Part shown: positions 11,787-23,962 of the stretch, piece by piece
Layout: each line of letters opens with the position of its first letter
Numbering within the stretch: the first letter of the stretch is position 1
NCBI GenBank assembly: GCA_007570785.1
Contig: ML664161.1
Span: 11,082,454 to 11,146,453, forward strand
Source of the DNA: Antilocapra americana
Lineage: Eukaryota; Chordata; Mammalia; Artiodactyla; Antilocapridae
Length of the DNA: 64,000 nt
Direction: 5' to 3'
Notes under the pieces: generated by a model
The model's input: only the letters and a program-made list of their open reading frames with translations
Databases searched by the model: none
Told to the model about the DNA's origin: nothing
Program-made: the position numbers and the translations under genes

Positions 11787-13714
11787 GCAGGAACTCCTAG
11801 TTTCAAGTTTAAAGAAAAGGGACAGCTTTATAATTTCCAAAACATGTGGAGAGTAAAAGGAGGGAAAGCTTAGATGAAATGAAAATAGTGGAGTGAACTA
11901 AATAAGCAGGGGAAGTTCAGCTGTTATCCCACAGGTGGTGAGAGCCTTTTATTCAGAAAACACAACTTTGAGAGTCTTTTTTTAGGTGTCTTGTTAATTT
12001 AAGTGGGAGTTGGTGGATTTCTATTTCATGATTAGCAAAATAACCTGGCCATGTAATCTCTTCATACTTTAGACTCACCCATAAAATATATAGTACCACT
12101 TCTGATCTTAATTAAAATTTGCAGTGAGGCTTTCATCCTGGGAGGAAAAGGAGAAATATTTACTTTTAAAGTATGTTATAGGTATATAAAGTAGTACCTA
12201 TATTTTCCAGAGCTATTGCCAGCAAGAATGAATAAACCATTTTCTGTGCACACACAGCCATAAGAAGTGAATCAACCATATAAGAACATTGAGACACTCA
12301 GCTTTGTAAGAAACTACTTGTAGAATGGGATGTTGCGTCAATGGAAGAATTACTTTATTAATTTTGGGTGATCAGTATACTCTCAGAAAGTACATCAAGA
12401 ACCTCAGATCACCATAACCTGTATTAATATTGCTGGTGTTCTTTTTCAGTCCTGTATCCTTTTTCACCACTATATTAATTAGTAAATACTGTAACTATAG
12501 GCCATGATTTTATAGCCATCTGTAATACCTTTTGGTTATCCAGAACTGCAATGAAATTTATAAATCTTAGAAGCTTCAGGTAGTCAAAGCACCTTCTTAG
12601 ACTCAAGATGTTTATTAACATAGTTATAAAAAAAAAAAGCCGAAACACACTATACTTTTCTTAAAAGTTTCGTTTTGGTAGTACTTTTTAAACAATTTGT
12701 CATTATTATTATTGTCAAGTGTTGGGTATTGAGATAGTTGCTTTTTGAAGTCAGCTTACTTGTTTCTCTCATGTCTATTATATGCTTAAGTAAATTAATG
12801 ACAGTTTAATATATATCTGGTATCCTCAAGAATTAGTCTCAGCAGATAATTTAAGTAGATGTTACTTTTAAGGAATTCCTTGTGTTCTAAAAAAAATCTT
12901 CTGGAGTATTGGTGCATTTTTTACCCAGCATTTATATTGTCTCAAATTGTCCTAACATATCCTATAGTCTTCTGTTGTAATATCCCATGATTATTTCTCA
13001 AAGGCAATGTTCATATGAGTCATTCTCTTTCAACACATTTTCCCCAAAACTTTTGATCACTATACTCTGTATGCAAGTACTTTTATCAAAAGAGATGGAT
13101 TATTTTTCAAATGCATACTTGTTTTTCCTGTGTCAATAAAGATAATTTCATTGTCTTGATTCTGTTGTCTTTTGGTGTTTTTTAAAAATAGATACTTGAG
13201 AAATTTACTATTTTAGAATACCTGGTCACCATTTTGTAAGTTGCTTTGAATTATAGAATCCAAGATAATTTTTATAAATTAACATGTAACTTAAATCCTA
13301 TAACCTGTTGTGATAGGTTCTATTTTTCTAGGACTAATTTTTAAGAAAATGAAGATAGCTGGAATACTCAATCTTGACACAAATTACTTTGGAGTAGCTT
13401 AAGGCACTGCCATGAGCCATACCTACCATAGGTATTTTTTTGTGCTGAAAGCAACATCTGTGTGCATTTACAATTCCAAAGGCCGTTTGTCCTCAGAGAA
13501 TGTATGGAATTTGTCTAAGAAGTCTGGGAGGTTCATGGTCTTCAGCTGTGCAAACATTTCAAAACTCGACTGAATTTATATTAATCTCTTCATTAAATAA
13601 GGACTCTTGTGTTATTTCCAGGTCACCTCCAACAGTGCCAATTGCTGTGGCAAAATAAGGCAAGGTAGAATCAGAGTCTTTGGGCTTGTGGAATTGGCAG
13701 AGGGATTCAGCCTA
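11787..13714. other. AT-rich unique sequence, no gene seen
   Basis: No coding region or RNA gene is recognisable. There is a short A run at about 12629. Open frames are short and lack recognisable domains. Confidence 0.5.
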
Positions 13715-13830
13715 AACACTTCCTTTTGCAGGTGAAGAACAGAAGCTCAGATTAGTTAAGGCCTTTGCCCAGGGCAGAGTCAATGTTTAATGTCTGAGCC
13801 AGGAACAAAATTACTTCAGTTGTTCTTGTT
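13715..13830 (-). mobile_element. MIR-like SINE fragment
   Basis: 'ttttgcaggtgaagaacagaagctcag' followed by 'gttaaggcctttgcccagggcagagtc' and 'gagccaggaac' follows the reverse complement of the MIR core. The copy is diverged and short. Confidence 0.6.
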
Positions 13831-14015
13831 TCAGCTCTAGTGCTGACTTTGGTGTAACAATTGAGTTTCAGAACCACTGCTACAGACCTTAGGGATTTTT
13901 TTCTTCATAAAATGTTTTAAAAGGAATAGAAAAATCTGACTTACTGTTTAGAAATATTCTAAAAAGACTGAAAAACATAATCATAACACACCCTTTTTCT
14001 GTGAGCGAGGCTAGG

Positions 14016-14422
14016 TGTTATAGGTTGAATTGTGTTTCCCTAAAAAATCATGTTGAAGTCATAACTGCCAGTATCTCGGAATGTGACCTCATTTGGAAAT
14101 AGGGTCTTTACAGAGGTGGTTAGATTAAAATGAAGTCGTTAAGGTTGTCCCTAATCTAATATCACTGATATTGTTATAAAAAGAGGAGATTTGGTCATGA
14201 ACATGGACAGAAGGAAGACCCTGAAAAGGCACAGAGCGAATACTGTCATCAAAAAGCATGGAGAGACACCTCTAACAGACTCTACTACATAGCCCAGGAG
14301 GAACCAGTGCTGCCTAGTCTTTCTTGATCTCAGACTTGCAGCATCCAAAACTGTGAGGAAATAAACTTCTGTTGTTGAAGTCATCCAACGTGGTTCTTTT
14401 TTAATGACAGCCCTAGAAATCA
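14016..14422 (+). mobile_element. MaLR/ERVL-type solo LTR (MLT1/MST-like)
   Basis: It begins with 'tgttataggttgaattgtgtttccc' and continues with 'tgtgacctcatttggaaatagggtcttt'. A TATA-like 'ttataaaaagagg' sits at about 14174, and a polyadenylation-type 'gtgaggaaataaacttctgttgttgaagtcatcc' lies near the 3' end before 'cagccctag'. This is the signature of a mammalian ERVL-MaLR LTR. No internal retroviral sequence flanks it, so it is a solitary LTR. It is old and no intact ORF is present. Confidence 0.75.
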
Positions 14423-14877
14423 GTGTTTTATTTTATTGTATCTAAGGATGTGGGAACAAGTATATTCTGAAAGTTCTAATATGTAAAAAAGGAAAGAAGA
14501 TTCATGTGATTGAACCAGTTACACATCCAACAGAAGAGGGATCTTACTTCTTCCATATCTTTTCATTCATTCACTTATGAATTACCTCAGCTGACATGTA
14601 TACTCGCTATGTCTTAAGCATTTTAATAGGATCTGTGGGAACAAACATTTGTTCAGTATAATCTTTGCCCTTGAAGAGATTCCAGTGGTAGATGTGAACA
14701 CCTAAACAAATCATAAAATTTGTTTGTTTGCTACTCCTATTCACTGCCTAAGACAACTGCCTTGTAATTATTTTCAACAAGTGCTTTTGGGAAATGGTCC
14801 TTTCCCATTAGTTGCTTTAGGTTAAATACAGACAAGCTTGAAGTAGATCTTTTTCGAAATTACTCAATAGATCAGAG
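14423..14877. other. Mostly unique sequence with possible old repeat remnant
   Basis: The part at about 14565-14720 has a head like the old repeats elsewhere in the window ('tcattcacttatgaattacctcagctgacatgta', 'aatctttgcccttgaagagattccagtgg'). It is too diverged for a firm call. Nothing coding is seen. Confidence 0.4.
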
Positions 14878-15071
14878 TCTTCCTTGGTGGCTCATTGGTA
14901 AAGAATCTGACAGTTGAAGACGTGGGTTTGATCTCTGGATTGGGACAATCCCCTGGAGAAGGAAATGGCAATCTACTCCAGTATTCTTGCCTGGAGAAGC
15001 CCATGGACAGAGTAGCCTGGTGGGCTAAAATCCATAGTGTCACAAAGAGTTGGACATGACTGAGTACTTGG
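14878..15071 (+). mobile_element. Bov-tA SINE
   Basis: The tRNA-derived head reads 'ttggtggctcattggtaaagaatctg' and the BovA body reads 'ggagaaggaaatggcaat', ending in 'gttggacatgactgagta'. Orientation is plus. I see no clear target-site duplication. Confidence 0.9.
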
Positions 15072-15602
15072 ATCCTTATAGTCAAAGACTTCCAATTTTT
15101 TTTTAATTAGTCAAATTTTAAAGTATTATGCTAGATAAAAAATTGTAATGATCCTAATCATAATAATCAATATAGAGAAAAGCAGGCTTATCAAGAGAAA
15201 ATAATTTGTTTAGATTTGAGATGGAGGTTTACTTTGTACAAATTCATGTTTAGTGGCTACTTGCCCTAGTCAGCAAACCCCAAAGACCACTCTTGAGCCA
15301 TCTGAAAGTGAATCTAATAGTGTTATTAATTTAATGAGAGACTCTTATTCATTAGCCAAAATATCTTACTGGAGAGGTATCATTTCTTTTATAACAGCAA
15401 TGCTGAGAGAAAATCTTAATTTATTGAACATATAAGAGTCCTGGCAGCTATTTGTAAAATGAGAGCCATTTTGGAAAAACTAAAATGTTGATTGAAATTT
15501 GTAAAGAATTGCTCAAGGAAAGCCAATTAAAAAAAATAGCCTTAGTGCATTCATAAGGGGAGCAGTTCTTGAGTAAGGATTTTTTCTCCTTTGGAAGTGA
15601 TC
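15072..15602. other. Unique sequence, no gene seen
   Basis: No repeat or RNA gene is recognised. The 60-codon open frame at 15253-15435 has no recognisable domain. Confidence 0.5.
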
Positions 15603-15615
15603 AGGATGATCATTT

Positions 15616-15822
15616 TGGGCTTCCCCGATGGCTCAGACAGTAAAGAATCTGCCTGCAATGCAGGAGACTTGAGTTCATTCCCTGGGTGGGGAAGATCCCC
15701 TGGAGAAGGGAATGTCACCCCACTTCAGTATTCTAGCTTGGAGTGTTCCATAGACATAGAAGCCTGGCAGGCTACAAGTCTGTGGGACTGCAGAGTCGGA
15801 CACGACTGAGCAACTAACACAC
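15616..15822 (+). mobile_element. Bov-tA SINE with target-site duplication
   Basis: The head 'ggcttccccgatggctcagacag', body and tail 'gtcggacacgactgagcaac' are typical of Bov-tA. Flanking copies aggatgatcattt (15603-15615) and agggtgatcattt (15823-15835) agree at 12 of 13 bases and mark the insertion. Confidence 0.93.
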
Positions 15823-16030
15823 AGGGTGATCATTTGTTAGATGATTTATACACCAATTCAATTTTTTAACAAACATTTATTTATATATAAGGCAGTATAA
15901 ATGCATATGCAGCCTTGTCCTTGCACTCTTACAATCTCAAAGCCTTTTTATTTTAAACAAATTTTAATGTTTTGCACAAAACTTTTATCTAAGGAAAGAA
16001 ACATGGAACTTTCAATCAAATCCTTTTCCT

Positions 16031-17182
16031 AGACTTCCAGATGTTCAAGCTGGTTTTAGAGAAACCAGAGATCAAGTTGCCAACATCTGCTGGATCATTG
16101 AAAAAGCAAGAGAGTTCCAGAAAAACATCTATTTCTGCTTTATTGACTATGCCAAAGCCTTTGACTGTGTGGATCACTATAAACTGTGGAAAATTCTTAA
16201 AGAGATGGGAATACCAGACCACCTGACCTGTCTCTTGAGAAACCTGTATGCAGGTCAAGAAGCAACAGTTAGAACTAGACAGGGAACAACAGACTGGTTC
16301 CAAATAGGAAAAGGAGTACGTCAAGGCTGTATATTGTCATCCTGTTTATTTAACTTTTATGCAGAGTATATTTTGAGAAATGCTGGGGTGGAGGAAGCAC
16401 AAGCTGGAATCAAGATTGCCCGGAGAAATATCAATAAGCTCAGTTATGCAGATGAGATCATCCTTATGGCAGAAGGTGAAGAGGACCTAAAAAGCCTCTT
16501 GATGAAAGTGAAAGAGGAGAGTGAAAAAGTTGGCTTAAAGCTCAACATTCGGAAAACTAAGATCATGACATCCATTCCTATCACTTCATGGGAAATAGAT
16601 GGGGAAACAGTGTCAGACTTTATTTTTCTGGGCTCTAAAATCACTGCAGATCGTGACTGCAGCCATGAAATTAAAAGACACTTAACTCCTTGGAAGGAAA
16701 GTTATGACCAACCTAGATAGTATATTAAAAAGTAGAGTCATTACTTTGCCAACAAAGGTCTGTCTAGTCAAGGCTATGGTTTTTCCCATAGGATGTATGG
16801 AAAAACCCTACATGTATGGATGTGAGAGTTGGACTGTGAAGAAAGCTGAGCGCTAAAGAATGATGCTTTTGAACTGTGGTGTTGGAGAAGACTCTTGAGA
16901 GTCCCTTGGACTTCAAGAAGATCCAACCAGTCCATCCTAAAGGAGATCGGTCCTGGGTATTCATTGGGAGGACTGATGTTGAAGCTGAAACTCCAACACT
17001 ATGGCCACCTCATGCGAAGAGTTGAATTATTGGAAAAGCCCCTGATGATGGAAAGGATTGGAGGCAGGAGGAGGAGGGGACGACAGAGGATGAGATGGCT
17101 GGATGGCATCACTTACTTGATGGACATGAGTTTGGGTAAACTCTGGGAGTTGGTGATGGATGGGGAGGCTGGTGTGTTGTGA
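16031..17182 (+). pseudogene. BovB reverse-transcriptase remnant with altered YADD
   Basis: The frame encodes the RTE-type reverse transcriptase that copies BovB RNA at a nicked target. RT motif A (FIDYAKAFDCVDH) is readable at 16136-16176. The open part at 16169-16720 carries KGVRQGC and the motif C region. Motif C reads YADE instead of YADD, so one of the two metal-binding aspartates is replaced by glutamate. An extra A near 16685 shifts the frame before the RRLLLGRK-type block. Further damage includes an inserted hairpin at 16778-16807 and a TAA at about 16853. The frame then continues at 16895-17182 with RRSNQSILKEI and the arginine-rich GGRRRRGRQRMRWLDG block. It cannot make an active enzyme. 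Confidence 0.88.
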
Positions 17183-17226
17183 TTCATGGGGTTGCAAAGA
17201 GTCGGACATGACTGAGAGACTGAGCT
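16031..17226 (+). mobile_element. BovB LINE fragment, plus strand, 5'-truncated
   Basis: About 1.2 kb of BovB runs from just upstream of the reverse-transcriptase active-site region to the 3' terminus 'gtcggacatgactgagagactgag'. The 5' part of the element (endonuclease domain and upstream RT) is missing, as is usual for target-primed insertion. I see no clear target-site duplication. Confidence 0.92.
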
Positions 17227-19015
17227 GGGCCGATCTGAGTTCATAGTATTTGATTAATCTCCTATTAATGGAAATAATACAGTTTGGAATTCTTGTATTT
17301 CCATTGGTGTTTTAACAGAGACCTGATTCACTTCTCAATTTCAGTTGAAAATATGTTCCATTTATAATGAGACCAAAAGAAGAGAAATTCATAGAAGTAG
17401 GAAAAAATATATATATATATTCCCTTGATGTTCTCCAGGAGGTTGAGCTTGGAGCTTCTGGCCTACTAATGTATCCTTTTTTCACCAATGTAGGTACTAT
17501 TAAAGCCACACTTTGATAAACCAAGTTATCTCACTCAGCCGTTACCTGCCAAAGGAGGATGGGCTCACTTGTACCCTAACATCTCTCCTCTCAGCGTCTG
17601 CAGCCTTCTGAGATTCTGACTCACCTGTACTGCCTGTTTTCATGTGAAGCAGGATTGGATTTGTTCTTCTCAGCCAAAATTATTTTCTCCTTTATGTATT
17701 CTGGCAGATTTACTTTGGTTTCTGAGATATCACTAGGGCATGAGCTACTTATGTCAGATATTATTTCAGTTGAAAAGGTTTCCAGAACACAGACATCACA
17801 CAGGTTATATATTTGGCGTGTTGACAAGGAAGGGCATTATAAATAAACTCATGGAGAGCTTATTGAGTGATTACACAGAAGACACTAAATCTTTTAGGGA
17901 AGCAGAGATTAGGGATTCTATTTGTCTTTCTTTTTCTACTGCAGTTAAGACTTTAAATATTTTAATAGGAGACAGCTTGTAATAGCAAAAACAAACAATG
18001 GGAACTCGAGATGCTATCTCCAGTTTAGTACTAGTGAATTGTGATCCAGTTTCAATGGAACTGTTTCCTCATCCGGTAAATGAAATGATTGAACTAAATC
18101 AGTGGCTCTTGGGCATGTATACATGCAATTTTGCATACGATTTCAAGAACTTCACAGAATCACTGATGAACAACAATGATATATAAACTTGTGGACACTG
18201 AACTACATGGTTCCTTAGAGCTTTTCTGGCTACAAAATTTTCTGATTGTATGATACTCATGTGATGTATTGTATGAACTCCAGTGATGCTTTTTTTTGGT
18301 TCTAGGTGGGGCCCCTCAAGCTCTTCTAGGATGGCTAATGAACAGGCAGCAGGCCAGCTATGTTGATTTGTTCCATAACCTCATTAGGCATCCATCAATA
18401 TTGCCCAGTCTAGTTCATGCATATACTTTATCTACTACCCTGAAATCTTCTCATTTGATGGTCTATGAAAACATTGGGCCCTCTGAAGCGCTGAATATGC
18501 CAATGAGAAAATACAATTTCCATTAGCACTTTGGCTGTGTTGTTGATATTAGATGTTGATAATGTATTTGACTCATTTCTTGGCTATTTGGAAGATCATA
18601 AACTTGATCTAGGGGTTCATGTTCCCTTTGCCTAGATTGAACACAGAATTTTCTCTTAATGTAGAATTGGGTAAAGAAAAGGATTATTTGTCCATTTATG
18701 TATTTATGCTGAGATCTGTTCAATACTGTGTTGGAATTAATCTTTTAAGTATCCTCAGTTATAACTGTTAAAGTCTAATTTCCATCTCAGCTTATTGCTA
18801 TCCTTGGCCTTGATGAGAGCACTTACAGTTCTATTATTCTGATGGATGTTGCAATAGTAGAATAATTAAATAACCCTGAACCCAAATTATATTAGAATAC
18901 TTCTATAACTGTTCTTCTCTGCCTTCATAACTTCTGTAATTCCTGTGGAACTCCTAAAGGGCTAGAATACTACAAGAAGTTAAGCATGAGGTTATTGGCA
19001 GTAAACTCTAGACTA
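17227..19015. other. Unique sequence, no gene seen
   Basis: Short AT dinucleotide run at about 17407-17421. A MIR-like fragment may lie at 18035-18100 ('gtttcctcatccggtaaatgaaatg'). Several short open frames are present (for example 17740-17982 and 18296-18526), none with a recognisable domain or a supporting splice structure. Confidence 0.5.
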
Positions 19016-19554
19016 TGTGTTCATGTTGTTGTATTAATAGTTTATTTCCTTTTTTGTTAACTAACATTTCATTGTATGGATATGCTACAATTTGTTTACC
19101 TCTTCCCTTATTGAACAGTTGGGATTTTCTGGGTTTTGGCTTTTACAAATAAAGTGGTTATGAACATCATGTACAAGACTGTATATGGACCTATGCTTTT
19201 ATTTCTCTTGGGGAAATGTCTAGAAGTGGAATGGCTGGGTTGTGTGGTAGATACATGTTTCACCTTTTAAAAAACTATCAAACTGTTTTCTAAAGTAGTA
19301 GTTTCATTTACATTCCAATCAGCAGTGCATGAGATTTCTGGGTCTACAACATTCTTGTGAAAATTTTCTATGGTCTGGGTTTTTAATTTCAGCCATTCTA
19401 ATAGCGGTACGGTGGTATATCTTTGTAGTTTTAATGTGCATTTCTCTAATGATGTTGAGCACCGACTGAACTGAACCATATATATTCTCTGATGATGTGT
19501 TTGTACAAATATTTTAGTTTTTGTTGAGTCTTGAGAGTTCTTTATATTGCTTGA

Positions 19555-19763
19555 GGCTTCCCTGGTGGCTCAGACGGTAAAGCGTCTGCCCGCAATGTGG
19601 GAGCCCTGGGTTCAATCCCCGGGTCCGGAAGATCCCCTGGAGAAGGAAATGGCAACCCACTCCAGCACTCTTGCCTAGAAAATGCCATGGATGGGGGAGC
19701 CTGGTGGGCTACAGTCCATGGGGTCTTAAAAGAGTCAGACCCGACTGAGCGACTTCACTTTCA
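19555..19763 (+). mobile_element. Bov-tA SINE inside old L1
   Basis: This is the cleanest tRNA-Glu-derived head in the window: 'ggcttccctggtggctcag' holds the A-box region and 'gggttcaatcccc' the B-box of an RNA polymerase III promoter. The BovA body follows and the copy ends with 'cccgactgagcgacttcac'. Likely target-site copies are ctttatattgctt (19540-19552) and ctttgtattgttt (19764-19776), 11 of 13 identical. Confidence 0.93.
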
Positions 19764-21043
19764 CTTTGTATTGTTTAGATGCAAGGGCTCTTTATACATT
19801 CTACATACAAATTGTTTATCAAATATGTGATTTACAAATCATTTTCCTAATCTGTGATATGTCTTTTCATTCTCTTTAACAGTGCCTTTTGAATAGTTGA
19901 AGTTTTTAATTTGACGAAATCGAATTTGCCATTTTGTTCTTTTTCTATGGGTTGTGCTTTTTCAATATCATACTAAGAAATCTTTGTGTATACCAATCTC
20001 CCAAAGGTTTTCTTCTGTGTATTACTCTAAAAGTTTTAAGTTTTAAAAATTTAGATCTGTGAGTCACTGTGAGTAATTTTACATACAGATTACAGCATGG
20101 ATCAACTTTCTTTTTCTTTTGTTTGTATATTGATTTTCAGTTGTTGCAGCATCAGTTGTTAAAAAGGCTGTCCTTTTCCCACCCAGTTGTTTTTATTTCT
20201 TTGTAAAAAAAATCAGTTGTCCATATATGTCTCTGTTTTGAAAGCCTGTTTTTTTCTCTTCATCTTTTTGCCTGATTGTCGTCACTCCTCCTCTTGTTTG
20301 ATTGCTAACTGTATAAGAAGTCTTTTAACCTAGTAGAGTTAGCCCTAGAAATGGCACACACAGTTGTTTTGATTATTCTAGATTCTTTGCATTTCTGCTT
20401 GACTTTTAGAATTAGTTTTCAAATCTCTGCTGGGATTTTGTTTGGGATATTGATCTTTGTATCAGTTTGGGGAGAAATGACATCTTAACACTATTGCATC
20501 CTCTGACATGTGAACAAATTATGTCTCTCTATTTACATATATATTAAATTTCTTTCAGCGTGTTTTGTGGTTTTGACTTCAAGTCTTGCACAGACTTTGT
20601 CAGATTTACCCCTAAATATTTCATGTTTTTATCTGCTTTAAATGCATTTTTTCCTAAATTTGAATCTTTTGATAATTCATTGTTGTTATGCAGAGATACA
20701 ATTAATTTTCATGGATTGTATATCAGTGTTGGATTTCACTGCTTTGTAAACTATTTATTTTTGGTAGCATTTTTTGGTAGATTCCATTGGATTATCTATA
20801 TAGGTGGTCATATTCTATAAGATAATTTATAAAGGCAGTTTTAATTCTTCCTTCCCAATCAAATGATTTTTCTGCATCCATTGAAATGGTCTTTTTTTTT
20901 TCTTTCAATCTGCTAATGTAAATTATATTAATTACTGTTTGAATGTTAATCCAAACTTGGATTCTTGGGCTAAATGGATAAATCTCATTTGATCATTATA
21001 TATTGTTAGATTCTACTGGCCAAAATTTTGGTAACTTTTATCT

Positions 21044-21066
21044 TCTCTCTCTCTCTCTCTCTCTCT
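21044..21066 (+). repeat. (CT)n microsatellite
   Basis: A short, nearly perfect CT dinucleotide run of about 11 units lies within the old L1. Confidence 0.9.
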
Positions 21067-21250
21067 GTTTTTTCAATCAGTCTAGCTAGAAATTCATTTA
21101 TTTTTTTCTGATTATTTCAAATAATTTTTTATTTCATTGATTTCTATTTAATGCTTTATTGATTTCTATTCCATTCTTTATTAATTAATCTGCTTTATTT
21201 AGTTTTAATTTTATTTTTTGTTTTTAATGGAATCATTACATTTTAAAAAT

Positions 21251-22935
21251 TAGAGATTGCTCCTATAAGGCAGATATCTTATGATCGTATTCAGGTTTTT
21301 TTTTTCCCTTTGTTTAGTTTTATGTTTAATAGGTTAAGAAGAAAATCAGAGAAGCTTGAGGAAAAGTTACTGATTTCTCCTCTGGAGCAGAGCAGAAGAC
21401 TATTATGTGTGCTTAAGATCATTGTTTTCCCTTCCATCTCTTTCCTATGCCAATGTGAAAGCTCTTGTTAACTGAACTGCATTATCTGTTTACAAAGTAT
21501 ATGCAATCTAAATTTCACATTTACTATGCTTAAAAAACATTGGTCCAAATTAATATTTATTATTTTTGTTATAAAACATAATGGTTTTAGTTGATATGTA
21601 ATTCTTTAAAAAATTTTTTTAAATGCTCAAAATTATCCTGGTATCCTAATTGCCTGAAGTATTTTTACCCCTTGAACAGCAGCATATTCATTTAATAGAT
21701 TATATTATGATATTGCAAACTGACATAGTGTTTTGATACACATTATTTGTGGTAATTAAATTATCTCAAAGCTTTTCTCAACTATAGTTTTCATTAGTTA
21801 ATCATTTTTATGTTTAATATTAATTATTGGCAAATATTTATGTTATGTTTTACAGTTTGAATGGGGGAACCTGTTAATTGGAGAGAGTAAAACCTTTTAC
21901 AACTTTTCAGTGACATGATAAATCTATATACATTTCTGAGGCAAATATAACAAATTGATGTGAATGAAATGTTGTCTTGGTATTTTCTGTATGTTCAGAA
22001 ACATTGACTGAGCAAGAAAGATAGGATAGTCAATTCACAAGCAAGGGAAATAGGAACTATTGACTCTGCTTAGTCAGTCAGATTCTCAGAAGTTGACAAA
22101 AGTTGTAGAGTAGTGAAAGCATATAGGATGTGAGACCAGTGTGTCCAGCTCCCAGGTAGCATGCCTCAGTACCAAAAATTTCTGCTATGTTTCTGCATTT
22201 TCATGAGGATTTTCCAGATGCTTCATGTACTTCTTAATATGTGTGTGTGTGTTTTCTTTTTTATAAGAACACCTAACCATAAATTACCTATTTATATTTT
22301 CTGTTTTATTATCTCAATGATCAAAACAAAAGACAAAAAAAGAAGTTACCAAATAAACATTTGTCTTAAGGCACAGACTACTTATTTTTGGTGATTTGGC
22401 TCATTTACCTTATTGATTACAAAATGTAATTGTCCAAACTCTGTATTTTTCCTGATAATATTTATGGTCCTTCAAAATGCCTTCTTTGAATGTTAATTTA
22501 ACAATTTGACTATTGAAAACTTAAATGGGTAGCTAAGATTTATACTTAATACTAGAAATGCTATTTTAATAATGTAGTTTTAAACAAATAAAACTTTGAA
22601 AATGATAAACATTTTATTGAATTCCTTTTTTTAAAATTGATGATTAATGTTTATGTCACTGCAGTTTGATGGGGAAACAAAGTGGTAAAACGTTTTTGAA
22701 TACCTTTAAATTCCTCCACTTTTTCCAAGGTTCTCCTTTGTGCAGTTGCCACATTTCTCACTGTCTCTCTCCCTCTGTCTCCAAACTCCTCCTTCCTACT
22801 TTCAAGGCGAGTATTCTTTTTTAAGTTTTATAATAGTAAATATTATGAGATAGTTTTGAGAAATTTAATTATATCCCATCCAGTCTGAAGTTGTAAACCA
22901 TATCATTTCTGAATCCTCATTCCCTATGCTTTGTC
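21251..22935. other. AT-rich unique sequence, no gene seen
   Basis: No coding region or RNA gene recognised. It contains a short (TG)n at about 22240-22251 and several A or T runs. Confidence 0.5.
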
Positions 22936-23050
22936 CTTTTTTTGAATTTTTTTTAAACTTTTTGTTTTTTATTGGAGTATAGCTGTTTAATAATGTTGTG
23001 ATAGTTTTAGGTGAACAGCAAAGGGACTCAACCATACATTGAATTTCTTT
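22936..23050 (-). mobile_element. L1 3' UTR fragment, minus strand
   Basis: 'gttttttattggagtatagctgtttaataatgttgtgatagttttaggtgaacagc' is the reverse complement of an artiodactyl L1 3' terminus, with the poly(T) on the left representing the A tail. It is a severely 5'-truncated insertion. Confidence 0.7.
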
Positions 23051-23960
23051 TACACATAATGACTCTTGGTAGTATTTCTGAAAAGTAGGAAATTTTAATG
23101 CTAAGTTTCTCTGTAGCTTCTGCACCAAATTCTGCTTCCTTAATGCATAGCAAATCTGAGCTAACTTGCTTTTTCTGTATTACCAGTTTTTGTAGAGGAC
23201 AAACTTAACTACTCCACTCTACTACTCTACTCTGCTTTTGGTTCAAATGGAACTTGCTTGGTAGAACAGGAGTAAAGCTGATCCTAATTAATCTTTGGAG
23301 GATTGTCTTTCTGTCTTTAGATCATTAGAGAAATAAAGAAAGGAGAAATTCCCTTCTCTTTGGCCTCCTCTCTTCCTCCCCCCACCTCAGTGGGGTTTTT
23401 CTATTTGATAGAAAAAATAAATATGTTGGCTTACAATCTATTTTTTATTAATTTAGTATAACAGAAAAACACTTCAAGTCTAAAAATTCACTTGAATACT
23501 ATATCATGTTTAAGAATGTTTTTATTATCTTTTTTGTTTTGCTTTTATTATTTATATTAAAATAACTTTGTCTCAATCATATTTCTTCAAACTGTAGTGT
23601 GTGATGTATAGGATATAGATTAATAAAAGGATGATATATGATTTATCATTTTTCCCATACTCTTTTTAAAAAGTTTAGAAGACCCCTCTTTGCCTCGGTG
23701 TGTTAATTTCATTTCTGCATATTATTCTGGAACTTCAGTTAAAACGAAATGTTACTTACTCTAAGCTGCAAAACTATCCAATCTGTGCAAATCTAAGTAC
23801 TGTAGTCACTCAAAATAATTTCTTTATGATGCAGCTATCCTGTCAATTTACATATTTTGGCAGCATTTGGACAAAAAATATCAAAGTCATATTGATATCA
23901 AAGTTGTATTATGAAGTATTCATAATGTTCTATGGTTAAATAGTGTAATATTCAGTATTA
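23051..23960. other. AT-rich unique sequence, no gene seen
   Basis: No gene or clear repeat is recognised. The 79-codon frame at 23700-23939 has no recognisable domain. Confidence 0.5.
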
Positions 23961-23962
23961 TT

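Larger units (their letters stand above)
19016..21250 (-). mobile_element. Decayed L1, minus strand
   Basis: On the minus strand this runs from the L1 3' region back to the middle of ORF2. Landmarks are 'gaaatgtctagaagtggaatggctgggttg' (19214), 'caaactgttttctaaag', 'cattccaatcagcagtgcatgag', 'catcctctgacatg' and, at the far end, 'caatcagtctagctagaaattcatttat' (21076). The frame is destroyed. A Bov-tA SINE interrupts it at 19555. Confidence 0.75.

Noticed and set aside
18288..18526. Terminal exon after 'ttttttttggttctag' at 18305
   Set aside because: The acceptor looks fair, but no donor, polyadenylation signal or recognisable protein follows, and the open frame at 18296-18526 starts upstream of it.
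19555..19640. Possible tRNA-Glu gene
   Set aside because: The A- and B-box-like motifs belong to the tRNA-derived head of a Bov-tA SINE. It lacks a cloverleaf 3' half and runs into BovA sequence.
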